Part shown: one piece after another, positions 6,903-13,788 of the stretch
How positions within the stretch are numbered: position 1 is the stretch's first letter
Layout of the letters: each line of letters begins with the position of its first letter
From: CBFIDA01 sp965661085
GTDB lineage: Bacteria; Pseudomonadota; Gammaproteobacteria; Comchoanobacterales; Comchoanobacteraceae
Assembly: GCA_965661085.1 (NCBI GenBank)
Contig: CBFIDA010000018.1
Location: 1-19,596, forward strand
Direction of reading: 5' to 3'
DNA length: 19,596 nt
The notes under the pieces: generated by a model
Told to the model about the DNA's origin: nothing
What the model saw: the letters and a program-made list of their open reading frames with translations, nothing else
The model's database searches: none
Made by a program: the position numbers and the translations under genes

Positions 6903-7304
6903 ATGAGTTTACAAGATCCAATCGCAGACATGTTGACGCGTGTGCGTAATGCGCAAAAAGCAAAACATACCGATGTTTCGATGCCTTACAGCACTGTGAA
7001 AGAAAACATTGCCAAAGTTTTGGTGAAGGAAGGTTTCATCGCCGACCATCGTGTTGAGGGTGACGTCAAAAAAACACTCACCATCACATTAAAATATGAA
7101 GATGTTTCGCGACGCCAACCGGTCATACACAAGCTATCACGTGTCAGCAAACCAGGTCTTCGTGTCTACAAAAAGTGTGCCGACATTCCTTTTGTGAAAG
7201 AAAGAATGGGCATTGTGATTCTCTCTACACCTTTGGGCGTTATTTCTGGTAAGGAAGCGCGTAAGAATAATGTGGGTGGCGAGCTTTTGGCCGTTGTTGA
7301 GTAG
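6903..7304 (+). CDS. rpsH: 30S ribosomal protein S8
   Basis: S8 binds helix 21 of 16S rRNA and in E. coli represses the spc operon. The 133-residue product starts with the classic DPIADMLTRVRNAQ, followed by MPYSTVKENIAKVLVKEGFI. The C-terminal domain has the family pattern RVSKPGLRVY, then GIVILSTPLGVISGKEARK and GGELLAVVE. The common STxxGxM is STPLGVI here, a conservative variant. GAGG at 6891-6894, eight bases upstream, sets the start 12 bases after rpsN. Whether it autoregulates depends on an S8-like site in the rplX-rplE region, which was not recognised. Confidence 0.97.
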   Translation: MSLQDPIADMLTRVRNAQKAKHTDVSMPYSTVKENIAKVLVKEGFIADHRVEGDVKKTLTITLKYEDVSRRQPVIHKLSRVSKPGLRVYKKCADIPFVKERMGIVILSTPLGVISGKEARKNNVGGELLAVVE

Positions 7305-7316
7305 TAGGAGCAAAGA

Positions 7317-7895
7317 ATGTCTGATTCCGTGCAGTCAAATGCTGTAAAAGTTTATGAGCAACCTGGAAGGGTTGCTGGTATCCCAGTCGAAATCAACAGT
7401 GCCGTTCAGGTTGATTTTTCTAACGATCGTATTCTCACCATGAAAAGTGGTCAAAAAGTACTTTCTATGGTCGTACATCCCAGTGTTCAAGTGACACTTG
7501 AGGATACAAAATTATCCCTTTTGCCAATTGTTGGCGCTGAACATGCCCGTGCCCAAGCAGGCACAGCACGTGCTTTGGCGAACAACATGATGATTGGTTT
7601 AACGCGAGGTTTTGAAAAAAAATTAAGTCTTGTTGGTGTCGGGTATAAAGCCAAACTCCAAGGCCAATCACTCGTATTGTCTTTGGGCTACTCTCATGAC
7701 ATTCATTTTGATTTGCCAGAAGGCATACAGGCTGATGTGCCAAGTCAAACAGAGATCTTAATCAAAGGGGTCGACAAACAAGCGGTTGGCCAAGTGGCAG
7801 CCAAGATCAGAGCCTTCAGACCACCAAGTCCCTACAAGGGCAAGGGCGTGAGATATCACGATGAAGTTGTCAAACTAAAAGAAGTGAATAAGTAA
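7317..7895 (+). CDS. rplF: 50S ribosomal protein L6
   Basis: L6 sits near the GTPase-associated centre and the sarcin-ricin loop. The second domain is canonical: AQAGTARALANNMMIGLTRGF, KKLSLVGVGYKAKLQG, LSLGYSHDI, SQTEILIKGVDKQAVGQVAAKIRAFR and the invariant PPSPYKGKGVRYHDE. The product has 192 residues against 177 in E. coli. The excess is an N-terminal stretch of about 15 residues before VAGIPVEINSAV, which corresponds to the usual start region (MSRVAKAPVVVPAGV). GGAG at 7306-7309, seven bases before ATG 7317, supports the longer start, and no alternative ATG lies nearer the conserved part. It is followed one base later by rplR. Confidence 0.97.
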   Translation: MSDSVQSNAVKVYEQPGRVAGIPVEINSAVQVDFSNDRILTMKSGQKVLSMVVHPSVQVTLEDTKLSLLPIVGAEHARAQAGTARALANNMMIGLTRGFEKKLSLVGVGYKAKLQGQSLVLSLGYSHDIHFDLPEGIQADVPSQTEILIKGVDKQAVGQVAAKIRAFRPPSPYKGKGVRYHDEVVKLKEVNK

Positions 7896-7896
7896 T

Positions 7897-8247
7897 ATGG
7901 CGAACGAAAGAGTAAAACGGAAAGTGCGTGCACGTTTGCGCCACCAAAGCAGCAAACCCTATACCATGGCAGTCCGATGCAACAATCGAAATACCTATGT
8001 CCTACTGATGGAAACCAAAAGTCGGGTGGTACTGGGTCAGGTTTCAACATTATCAAAGGCGTTCAAAGCCAAACACGCTTATGGCTCGAACAAAGCAGCA
8101 GCCTTCGCACTCGGACAGATTTTTGCCGAATATGTGAAAGAAAAAGGCATTTCTGGCGGTTTTGCGTTCGATCGTGGTGGTCAGAGATTTTGGGGCCGAC
8201 TGGCTGAAGTGGTGCGTGGTGCACGTGAAGCTGGCTTAGAAGGCTGA
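7897..8247 (+). CDS. rplR: 50S ribosomal protein L18
   Basis: L18 binds 5S rRNA with L5 and L25. The 116 residues show a basic N-terminus (RVKRKVRARLR), a beta-sheet core with NTYVLLMETKSRVVLGQVSTL, and the well-conserved FDRGGQRFWGRLAEVVRGAREAG-type ending (FDRGG at about residues 91-95), close to E. coli [24 protein letters not shown]. Length equals the family norm (117). ATG 7897 comes one base after the rplF stop and has no good ribosome site (only AGAAG-type purines upstream), so translation probably depends on re-initiation by ribosomes leaving rplF. Confidence 0.96.
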   Translation: MANERVKRKVRARLRHQSSKPYTMAVRCNNRNTYVLLMETKSRVVLGQVSTLSKAFKAKHAYGSNKAAAFALGQIFAEYVKEKGISGGFAFDRGGQRFWGRLAEVVRGAREAGLEG

Positions 8248-8261
8248 CAAGGGGAAAAAAA

Positions 8262-8789
8262 ATGGTTGATCGTAAACAAAACACATATGAGCTGATGGAA
8301 AAAACCATTCAGGTGAGCCGAACGTCTAAAACTGTGCCCGGCGGAAGAAACTTCAGTTTTCGAGCGCTTGTTGTGGTGGGAGACCCCACTAAAAACACAG
8401 TTGGTTTTGGCATTGGTAAAGCGTCAGAAGTCGCTGCAGCTGTTGAAAAGGCCACCAAAGAAGCAAAACGTAGCATGGTGCGTATTCAATTGCGAAAGGG
8501 CACTTTGCAACACACCACCTTCCTCAAGAAGGGATCAACAAAAATCTTCATGAAACCAGCGACTGAAGGTACGGGTATCATCGCCGGTGGTGCAATGCGT
8601 GCTGTATTTGAAGTGCTGGGTGTTCAAGATGTGCTTGCCAAGGTCTATGGTTCAACCACGCCTTTAAATGTTGTGGCTGCAACGCTTGAAGCGTTGCAAA
8701 ATATGGAATCCCCCAAGGTTGTCGCGCGTCGACGTGGTTTGTCCATCACGGACCTTTTAGGCACTGAACCGAAAGTACAGGAGGCTTAA
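8262..8789 (+). CDS. rpsE: 30S ribosomal protein S5
   Basis: S5 acts in the decoding site and mRNA entry tunnel. The 175-residue product has the dsRNA-binding-like N-terminal domain with VSRTSKTVPGGRNFSFRALVVVGD and GFGIGKASEVAAAVEKATKEAK, then the C-terminal domain with PATEGTGIIAGGAMRAVFEVLGVQDVLAKVYGS and ESPKVVARRRGLS. Length is close to E. coli (167). The positions linked to spectinomycin resistance lie in the GGRNFSF-side loop, which looks ordinary. AAGGGG at 8249-8254 followed by a run of eight A residues leads into the ATG at 8262. rpmD follows after one base. Confidence 0.98.
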   Translation: MVDRKQNTYELMEKTIQVSRTSKTVPGGRNFSFRALVVVGDPTKNTVGFGIGKASEVAAAVEKATKEAKRSMVRIQLRKGTLQHTTFLKKGSTKIFMKPATEGTGIIAGGAMRAVFEVLGVQDVLAKVYGSTTPLNVVAATLEALQNMESPKVVARRRGLSITDLLGTEPKVQEA

Positions 8790-8790
8790 A

Positions 8791-8991
8791 ATGGCTAAGA
8801 AGCAGCAAAATAAAGTACGGATCACATTGATCAAAAGCATCATTGGATGCACCAAGAAGCAACGGCAATGTGTGCATGGTCTTGGTCTGAATGGTCGCAT
8901 CAATCGTAGCGTTGAACTTGAAGACACACCCATGGTGCGCGGCATGATTCAAAAAGTATTTTTTTTATTGAAAGTTGAGGCAGTTGCATGA
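8791..8991 (+). CDS. rpmD: 50S ribosomal protein L30
   Basis: L30 is a small, non-universal 50S protein. The 66-residue product has the family pattern: IKSIIGCTKKQRQCVHGLGL, NRSVELEDTPMVRGMI and a C-terminal strand FFLLKVEAV. E. coli L30 has 59 residues; the few extra are near the N-terminus and in the loop with NGRIN. A full AGGAGG at 8779-8784, six bases upstream, is one of the strongest ribosome sites in the cluster. The end overlaps the rplO start as ATGA (8988-8991). A run of eight T (8959-8966) encodes the phenylalanines of the last strand. Confidence 0.96.
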   Translation: MAKKQQNKVRITLIKSIIGCTKKQRQCVHGLGLNGRINRSVELEDTPMVRGMIQKVFFLLKVEAVA

Positions 8992-9428
8992 GCGAATTCA
9001 ATTTATCTTTAAATACCATCAAAAAAGCCAAAGCCAATAAATCCCGACGACGCGTAGGTCGAGGCATTGGCTCTGGATTCGGTAAAACAGCGGGTCGTGG
9101 TCACAAGGGCCAGAAATCTAGATCTGGTGGTAGTGTCCCTGTCTGGTTTGAGGGCGGACAGAACCCTTTGATCAGATGTCTGCCAAAGTTTGGTTTCACA
9201 TCGCGAATCGGATTGACCACAACCAAGTTGCCTTTGAGTGCATTGGCCCGTCTTTCTGGTGACGTGACTATCGAAAAACTGATCGAAGCAGACTTGGTTA
9301 CCCGAAACACGAAAAGGGTCAAAGTGTATCTGTCAGGCAACATCGAAACTGCCATCACTTTGGTGGGCATCGCATGCACCAAAGGTGCACGTGCTGCCAT
9401 TGAAAAAGCTGGTGGTGAGGTTCGATAA
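8988..9428 (+). CDS. rplO: 50S ribosomal protein L15
   Basis: L15 is a late assembly protein with a long extended N-terminal tail. The 146-residue product carries the glycine- and arginine-rich RRRVGRGIGSGFGKTAGRGHKGQKSRSG, then FEGGQNPLIRCLPKFGF, typical of L15 in which the tail threads through 23S rRNA. The C-terminal globular domain contains KRVKVYLSGN and KGARAAIEKAGGEV. Length matches the family (144). The start overlaps the rpmD stop, with TGAGG at 8976-8980 seven bases upstream. secY begins one base after its stop, so membrane translocon synthesis is coupled to this ribosomal gene, as in most bacteria. Confidence 0.97.
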   Translation: MSEFNLSLNTIKKAKANKSRRRVGRGIGSGFGKTAGRGHKGQKSRSGGSVPVWFEGGQNPLIRCLPKFGFTSRIGLTTTKLPLSALARLSGDVTIEKLIEADLVTRNTKRVKVYLSGNIETAITLVGIACTKGARAAIEKAGGEVR

Positions 9429-9429
9429 C

Positions 9430-10752
9430 ATGCAACAACGCGCCAAACCCTCCAATGCTTCGATGCAAGCCCTGAAATCAAAGTTGTTCTTTGTATTGGC
9501 GGGTATTGTGATTTTTCGTGTCGGTGCACATGTGCCTGTGCCAGGTGTGGACTTGGACAAACTTTCTGAGGTATTCAACCAACATCAGGGTGGCATGCTT
9601 GGTCTGTTTAATATGTTCTCTGGTGGCTCATTGTCGCGTTTGACTGTTTTTGCCTTGGGCGTGATGCCTTACATCAGTGCGTCGATCATCATGCAACTGA
9701 TGTCGGTCAGCCTGCCCACCATACAACAGCTGAAGAAAGAGGGCGATCGTGGCCGTCGTAAGATCAATCGTTACACGCGTTTCTTAACCTTGTTCATTGG
9801 TTTTTTTCAAGCCGTTGGTATCACCAAATGGCTTGCATATCAGCACATATCCCTCGACAGTTCTTTCAGCTTTTATGCCATTGCTTGCATCACATTGACC
9901 ACGGGCACCATTTTCTTAATGTGGTTGGGCGAACAAATGACAGAGCACGGCATAGGCAATGGTGTTTCTTTATTGATTTTTGCAGGAATTGTATCTCGGT
10001 TTCCAGGGGCGTTAGGGCAAATCGTTGAACAAGTGCACCAGGGCCAAATGCATGGTTTGACGCTCATATTGCTTGCCATTTTCATTGCTGTGGTTTTGTG
10101 TTTTGTTGTCTATATGGAGCGTGCTCAACGCCGTATTCCGATCACACACATGAAGAAACAACGTGGTAATAAATTGATGGGTGGCCATCAGTCTCACTTA
10201 CCGCTCAAAATCAACATGGCAGGTGTGATTCCCCCAATTTTTGCAAGCAGCATCATTCTACTGCCAACCACCTTGGCCAATTTCTTTGGTCACGGTATGC
10301 ACATGCCATGGTTGTTGAGACTTGATTTTTGGATGGCCCCGGGTCAGCCACTTTATATCGCTTTCACTGCAGCGGCCATCATCTTTTTCAGTTTCTTTTA
10401 TACCGCTTTGGTTTTTAATCCCAAAGAAACTGCGGATAATTTAAAAAAGTCAGGCGCTTTGATACCTGGCATTCGTCCAGGTGGGCCAACCAAAGATTAC
10501 ATCAATGCAGTCATGGAACGCCTCACATTATCTGGCTCTATCTATTTATGCTTGGTTGCACTTTTACCTCAGTTTCTCATCATGGCCTGGCATGTTCCGT
10601 TTTATTTTGGTGGGACTTCCTTGTTGATTGTGGTTGTGGTGTTGATGGATTTCATCACCCAAGTTCAAACACATCTCATGACACAAAAATATCAATCCCT
10701 GATGAAGGGTGACAAACAAAATGGTGCCTCTAATCTTGGCCTCTTACACTAG
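9430..10752 (+). CDS. secY: Protein translocase subunit SecY
   Basis: SecY is the channel of the SecYEG translocon in the inner membrane. The 440 residues match the family (443 in E. coli) with ten hydrophobic segments by eye. Landmarks are RVGAHVPVPGVD (30-41), FNMFSGGSLSRLTVFALGVMPYI region (60-81), GEQMTEHGIGNGVSLLIF (167-184), ERAQRRIP (230-237), LPLKINMAGVIPPIFASS (257-274) and the cytoplasmic loop NPKETADNLKKSGALIPG plus IRPG (330-351), the SecA-interacting region with its conserved arginine. An in-frame start at 9385 lies inside rplO; ATG 9430, with GAGG at 9417-9420, gives the normal N-terminus. rpmJ follows after 17 bases. No defect is visible. Confidence 0.98.
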   Translation: MQQRAKPSNASMQALKSKLFFVLAGIVIFRVGAHVPVPGVDLDKLSEVFNQHQGGMLGLFNMFSGGSLSRLTVFALGVMPYISASIIMQLMSVSLPTIQQLKKEGDRGRRKINRYTRFLTLFIGFFQAVGITKWLAYQHISLDSSFSFYAIACITLTTGTIFLMWLGEQMTEHGIGNGVSLLIFAGIVSRFPGALGQIVEQVHQGQMHGLTLILLAIFIAVVLCFVVYMERAQRRIPITHMKKQRGNKLMGGHQSHLPLKINMAGVIPPIFASSIILLPTTLANFFGHGMHMPWLLRLDFWMAPGQPLYIAFTAAAIIFFSFFYTALVFNPKETADNLKKSGALIPGIRPGGPTKDYINAVMERLTLSGSIYLCLVALLPQFLIMAWHVPFYFGGTSLLIVVVVLMDFITQVQTHLMTQKYQSLMKGDKQNGASNLGLLH

Positions 10753-10769
10753 TATTTTGGAGAAAACAC

Positions 10770-10886
10770 ATGCAAGTTCAACCATCCGTCAAACCGATAT
10801 GTTCATCGTGCAAGGTTGTACGAAGAAGAGGTAAGGTCTTTGTGATTTGTAGTAAAAATGCACGTCATAAGCAAAGACAGGGTTAA
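10770..10886 (+). CDS. rpmJ: 50S ribosomal protein L36, zinc-binding form
   Basis: This 38-codon gene encodes L36, the smallest 50S protein. The sequence begins MQVQPSVKPICSSCK and ends HKQRQG, the usual end of L36. The zinc ligands are all present: C11, C14, C27 and H33 (C-x2-C-x12-C-x5-H), so this is the C-plus form rather than the cysteine-free zinc-independent form. GGAG at 10759-10762 lies seven bases before ATG 10770. It stands between secY and rpsM, the standard place in proteobacteria. Together with the S14 zinc motif it suggests ribosomes here need zinc at two sites in this cluster. Confidence 0.96.
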   Translation: MQVQPSVKPICSSCKVVRRRGKVFVICSKNARHKQRQG

Positions 10887-10913
10887 TTTTATTCAACGCA
10901 TAGGATTGGATTT

Positions 10914-11267
10914 ATGTCTATGATATCAGGGAGAATGCTCCCACCCGAGAAACACTTAGAAATCAGCTTGACCCATATTTTTGGTATTGGACGGTCACGT
11001 TCTAAAAAAATCTGTGATGCGACTGGCATCCCAGGTACAACAAAATTTCGTGATGTCACTGAAGCGCAAAAGGAAGCCATCCGTGCTTACATCTCCGAAA
11101 ATTTTACCGTTGAAGGTGATTTGCGACGTCAGGTTTTGGCCAGTATCAAAGAATTGATGGATTGTGGTTGTTATCGTGGTCGCCGCCACCGTGCTGGCTT
11201 GCCCATGCGTTCAAGGACGAAAACCAATGCAAAGACTGCCAAAAAGCGTGGCAAGAAAAAGAAATAA
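10914..11267 (+). CDS. rpsM: 30S ribosomal protein S13
   Basis: S13 in the 30S head contacts P-site tRNA and L5. The 117-residue product has the helix-two-turn-helix pattern with LTHIFGIGRSRSKKI, VEGDLRR, then MDCGCYRGRRHRAGLP and a lysine-rich tail. The usual GLPVRGQRTKTNAR motif reads GLPMRSRTKTNAK, so one residue is missing and the GQ is lost. A start at 10914 gives an N-terminus that aligns residue for residue with MARIAG-type starts (MSMISG); ATG 10920 would be two residues shorter. The ribosome site is modest (AGGA near 10902-10905). The 27-base gap after rpmJ is too short for the S4-binding pseudoknot that controls the E. coli alpha operon. Confidence 0.97.
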   Translation: MSMISGRMLPPEKHLEISLTHIFGIGRSRSKKICDATGIPGTTKFRDVTEAQKEAIRAYISENFTVEGDLRRQVLASIKELMDCGCYRGRRHRAGLPMRSRTKTNAKTAKKRGKKKK

Positions 11268-11289
11268 TGTTCGAAAGAGGAGATAAATG

Positions 11290-11679
11290 ATGGGTGTTGC
11301 GGTAAAAAAGAAAAAACCGACCAGTAAATCAATTGGGAAAGCCAATTTGTATGTGGTCACAACGTTCAATAACACAATTGTGACATTGACCACAGCCAGT
11401 GGTGATACGATTGCTTGGAAAAGTGGCGGTTGTTCGCAAAAAGGGGCTCGAAAGGCCACAGCGCACGCGGCCAAAGAAGCTTCCATTGAACTTGGAAAGA
11501 TTGCCAAAGATCGTGGTGTGACTTCTGTGGTTGTTTACTTAAGAGGCACGGGTAATGGTCGTGATACAGCCATTCAAGGTTTTGCTTCTGGTGCCCACAA
11601 TGTAAGCATATCTGCCATCCATGACATCACACGTTCGGCCCACGCTGGATGCCGACGTCGTAAGAAGAAACGCGTTTAA
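11290..11679 (+). CDS. rpsK: 30S ribosomal protein S11
   Basis: S11 lies on the 30S platform near the E site and binds helix 45/690 region RNA. The 129-residue product matches E. coli in length. Recognisable parts are TTFNNTIVTLTTASGD (26-40), the GGCSQKGARKAT segment (47-57), and a basic C-terminus AGCRRRKKKRV, where most bacteria have NGCRPPKKRRV. The highly conserved GPGPGR is GTGNGR at residues 86-91. Start: ATGs at 11287 and 11290 are adjacent; GAGGAG at 11277-11282 is four bases from the first and seven from the second, and the second gives the usual length. The protein is clearly S11 but unusually divergent. Confidence 0.96.
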   Translation: MGVAVKKKKPTSKSIGKANLYVVTTFNNTIVTLTTASGDTIAWKSGGCSQKGARKATAHAAKEASIELGKIAKDRGVTSVVVYLRGTGNGRDTAIQGFASGAHNVSISAIHDITRSAHAGCRRRKKKRV

Positions 11680-11690
11680 GAGGACTGACC

Positions 11691-12293
11691 ATGAGCATTG
11701 CAACCGTTGCAAACAAAAAGTTAAAGAAAAGTCGCGGATTGGGTTTTGACTTCCCTTTCAAAATCCGTGAAGCCAGTAAGTGTAAAGGCAACATTCGTCG
11801 TCGTTCCAGACCTTCTGATTATGGTCTTCAGGTACGAATGAAACAGATCATCAAATTTTATTATGGTGTTTCAGAGAAACAATTTCGCAGCTACTTCAAG
11901 GAAGCTGCACGTCGCTCTGAGCCAACAGGTATCACATTGATTCATTTACTTGAAAAGCGTCTGGACAATGTGGTCTATCGCCTTGGCTTTGCGACCACAC
12001 GTGCTGAGGCACGACAATTGGTTTCACATGGCCATGTTCAAATCAATGGAAAAAAAGTGACCGTGCGGTCTTGTCAGGTCCAGGAAAGTGATACAGTCAG
12101 CTTGGTTCAGAAAGCCAGACAACACAATCGTGTGACGGTTGCTATACAGCTTGCAACAGAAAGAGGTCTGGTGGATTGGGTTAAAACAGATTTTGAAGCT
12201 TTCACAGGAAGCTTGATTGGTTTACCTGAATTGTCTCAATTGCCCGAAGAATTTTCTAAAGTCAATTTGGTCGTTGAATTGTATTCAAAATAA
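11691..12293 (+). CDS. rpsD: 30S ribosomal protein S4
   Basis: S4 nucleates 30S assembly by binding the five-way junction of 16S rRNA. The 200-residue product contains the S4 RNA-binding fold with LEKRLDNVVYRLGFATTRAEARQLVSHGHVQING-type sequence (from about residue 87), IYG-like FYYGVSEKQFRSYFKEAAR, and the standard end VNLVVELYSK. The N-terminal region (1-45) is shortened: after KCKGNIRR the conserved PGQHG segment is absent and RSRPSDYG follows directly. AGGA at 11681-11684 sets ATG 11691. In E. coli S4 represses the alpha operon; the target site there has no counterpart here. Despite the altered N-terminus the reading frame is intact and the gene is surely functional. Confidence 0.97.
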   Translation: MSIATVANKKLKKSRGLGFDFPFKIREASKCKGNIRRRSRPSDYGLQVRMKQIIKFYYGVSEKQFRSYFKEAARRSEPTGITLIHLLEKRLDNVVYRLGFATTRAEARQLVSHGHVQINGKKVTVRSCQVQESDTVSLVQKARQHNRVTVAIQLATERGLVDWVKTDFEAFTGSLIGLPELSQLPEEFSKVNLVVELYSK

Positions 12294-12306
12294 TTGGGAG
12301 AGCATT

Positions 12307-13287
12307 GTGGAAGATGTATTTTCTGGCCTGGTGCCACAAGAATTTAAAGTCAATGAGATTGATGCCTGTAATGTGATCATCAAACTTGAGCCATTTGAAC
12401 GTGGTTTGGGTTCAACATTGGGCAATGCCATGCGTCGAATTCTGCTCAGCTCCATGCCTGGTGCAGCCATCACAGAGGCGCGCATTGATGGATTGGACAA
12501 TGAATATGCAACCATGGATGGCATTGAAGAAGACGTTGTCGATGTCCTGCTCAACTTGAAAGGGATTCATATCAAAATGCATGAAGGCACTATGGCCAAC
12601 ATGGTGCTTGATGTGAAAGGCCCATGTGTTGTGACCGCTGCTGACCTGAAACTTGATGCCAACATTGACATCACCAATCCAGAGCATGTGATTGCCCATG
12701 TGACGGCCAATCGCCAATTTAAGATGCAGCTCACCGTTGAAAAGGGGCAAGGGTTTTTACCCGCAGCAAACCGCCTACAACATCAGCAAATCGAGCGTGA
12801 AGTTGGCTGTTTGTATCTTGATGCCAATTTTGGTCCTGTGCTCAAAGCTTCATATGAAGTGGGCAATGCACGTGTGGGCAATCGTACGGATCTTGACAGT
12901 CTGTCTCTGCATGTTCAGACCAACGGTACTTTGGACCCTTACGAAGCCGTACGCCGTGTGGCCACAATTTTACAATATCAGCTTCAAAGTTTTGCAGAGT
13001 TGAAGAGTGATCATGTATTTGAAGAGCAAAAAATTGAAGAATCATTCAATCCAATTTTAAACAAATTGGTTGAAGAGCTTGATTTAACAGTGCGCGCAGC
13101 CAATTGTCTGAAAGCTGAGAATGTTTACTTTATTGGAGAATTGGTGCAACGCAGTGAAAACAGCTTGCTTAAAACACCCAATCTTGGTCGTAAATCACTC
13201 TCTGAGATCAAGAGTGTGTTAGCCGCTCATGGGTTGTCCTTGGGTATGGATACAGGTACGTGGTCCAAACCTGTACAAGAAATCTAA
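12307..13287 (+). CDS. rpoA: DNA-directed RNA polymerase subunit alpha
   Basis: The alpha subunit dimerises to scaffold RNA polymerase and contacts UP elements and activators. The 326 residues (329 in E. coli) contain the N-terminal domain with ERGLGSTLGNAMRRILLSS (31-49), including the arginine that contacts the beta subunit, and the C-terminal domain from about 245 with LTVRAANCLKAENV (260-273; R263 corresponds to E. coli R265 that binds DNA), LLKTPNLGRKSLSEIK and HGLSLGM. The start is GTG 12307: GGGAG at 12296-12300 lies six bases upstream and the protein then begins MEDVFSGLVPQEF. An in-frame ATG at 12217 falls inside rpsD and adds unrelated residues. It is flanked by rpsD and rplQ as in all proteobacteria. 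Confidence 0.98.
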   Translation: MEDVFSGLVPQEFKVNEIDACNVIIKLEPFERGLGSTLGNAMRRILLSSMPGAAITEARIDGLDNEYATMDGIEEDVVDVLLNLKGIHIKMHEGTMANMVLDVKGPCVVTAADLKLDANIDITNPEHVIAHVTANRQFKMQLTVEKGQGFLPAANRLQHQQIEREVGCLYLDANFGPVLKASYEVGNARVGNRTDLDSLSLHVQTNGTLDPYEAVRRVATILQYQLQSFAELKSDHVFEEQKIEESFNPILNKLVEELDLTVRAANCLKAENVYFIGELVQRSENSLLKTPNLGRKSLSEIKSVLAAHGLSLGMDTGTWSKPVQEI

Positions 13288-13302
13288 CAATTGAGGTAGA
13301 TC

Positions 13303-13689
13303 ATGAATCATAGAAAGAAGTTCAGAAAATTCAACCGAACCAGCAGTCATCGGCAAGCCATGATGCGCAACATGGCCATTTCATTGTTGATGTCTGAAAA
13401 GGGTCTGATCAAAACAACTGTGCCCAAGGCGAAAGAATTGCGTATGTTTCTCGAGCCGTTGATCACCAAAGCTGGTACATTGACTGACAACAACCGCGTA
13501 CAACTAGTACGTTACTTGTTGGCACGGTTGAACAATGACAAGTCGGCAGTGTCTAAGTTACTCAATGAGTACGGACCACGCTTTAAGCAGCGTCCTGGTG
13601 GATACACCAGAGTCCTCAAATGTGGACATCGTTATGGAGACAGTGCACCCATGGCATATATTTTGTTCAGCAAGGACAAAGCAGCTTGA
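13303..13689 (+). CDS. rplQ: 50S ribosomal protein L17
   Basis: L17 lies near the tunnel exit on the 50S surface. The 128-residue product has the family N-terminus (MNHRKKFRKFNRTSSHRQAM), IKTTVPKAKELRMFLEPLIT, NEYGPRFKQRPGGYTRVLKCGHRYGDSAPMAYI, ending shortly after. E. coli L17 is 127 residues. The first positions differ from the usual MRHRKSGRKL. GAGG at 13293-13296, six bases upstream, serves the ATG. It is the last gene of the supercluster: thirty bases after its stop comes a strong intrinsic terminator. Confidence 0.98.
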   Translation: MNHRKKFRKFNRTSSHRQAMMRNMAISLLMSEKGLIKTTVPKAKELRMFLEPLITKAGTLTDNNRVQLVRYLLARLNNDKSAVSKLLNEYGPRFKQRPGGYTRVLKCGHRYGDSAPMAYILFSKDKAA

Positions 13690-13788
13690 TGCTTCTTTAA
13701 GTATGACGCATGATTCAGAACCGGGCATATGCCCGGTTTTTTGTCCATGAAAGTAGCAGGGGTTTGTGTGAGCCACGTTAAATTGGGC
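13690..13788. other. Convergent intergenic region between rplQ and the acidic-tail membrane gene
   Basis: This 99-base stretch separates two convergent genes. It contains the terminator at 13719-13742 and little else. A weak inverted repeat (TGAGCC at 13769-13774 with GGCTCA at 13786-13791) overlaps the stop of the leftward gene but has an eleven-base loop and no T-run. No further gene, RNA or attachment site was seen. Confidence 0.7.
13719..13742 (+). terminator. Rho-independent terminator of the ribosomal supercluster
   Basis: An eight-base-pair stem (AACCGGGC / GCCCGGTT) with an ATAT loop is followed by six T residues (13737-13742), thirty bases after the rplQ stop. The 20-base core is a perfect palindrome. 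This is a textbook intrinsic terminator for rightward transcription. On the minus strand the hairpin lies about fifty bases beyond the stop of the convergent gene, but the bases after it (TTCTGAATC) are only weakly T-rich, so it may act on that transcript only partly. It is the only clear terminator found in the first 13.7 kb. Confidence 0.93.

Noticed and set aside
8959..8966. T8 run in rpmD as a programmed slippage site
   Set aside because: It encodes ordinary residues of the last L30 strand, is close to the stop, and no alternative frame gives a meaningful product.
9385..9429. Extended SecY start inside rplO
   Set aside because: The extra residues are a shadow of the rplO coding sequence, while ATG 9430 has a ribosome site and gives the normal N-terminus.
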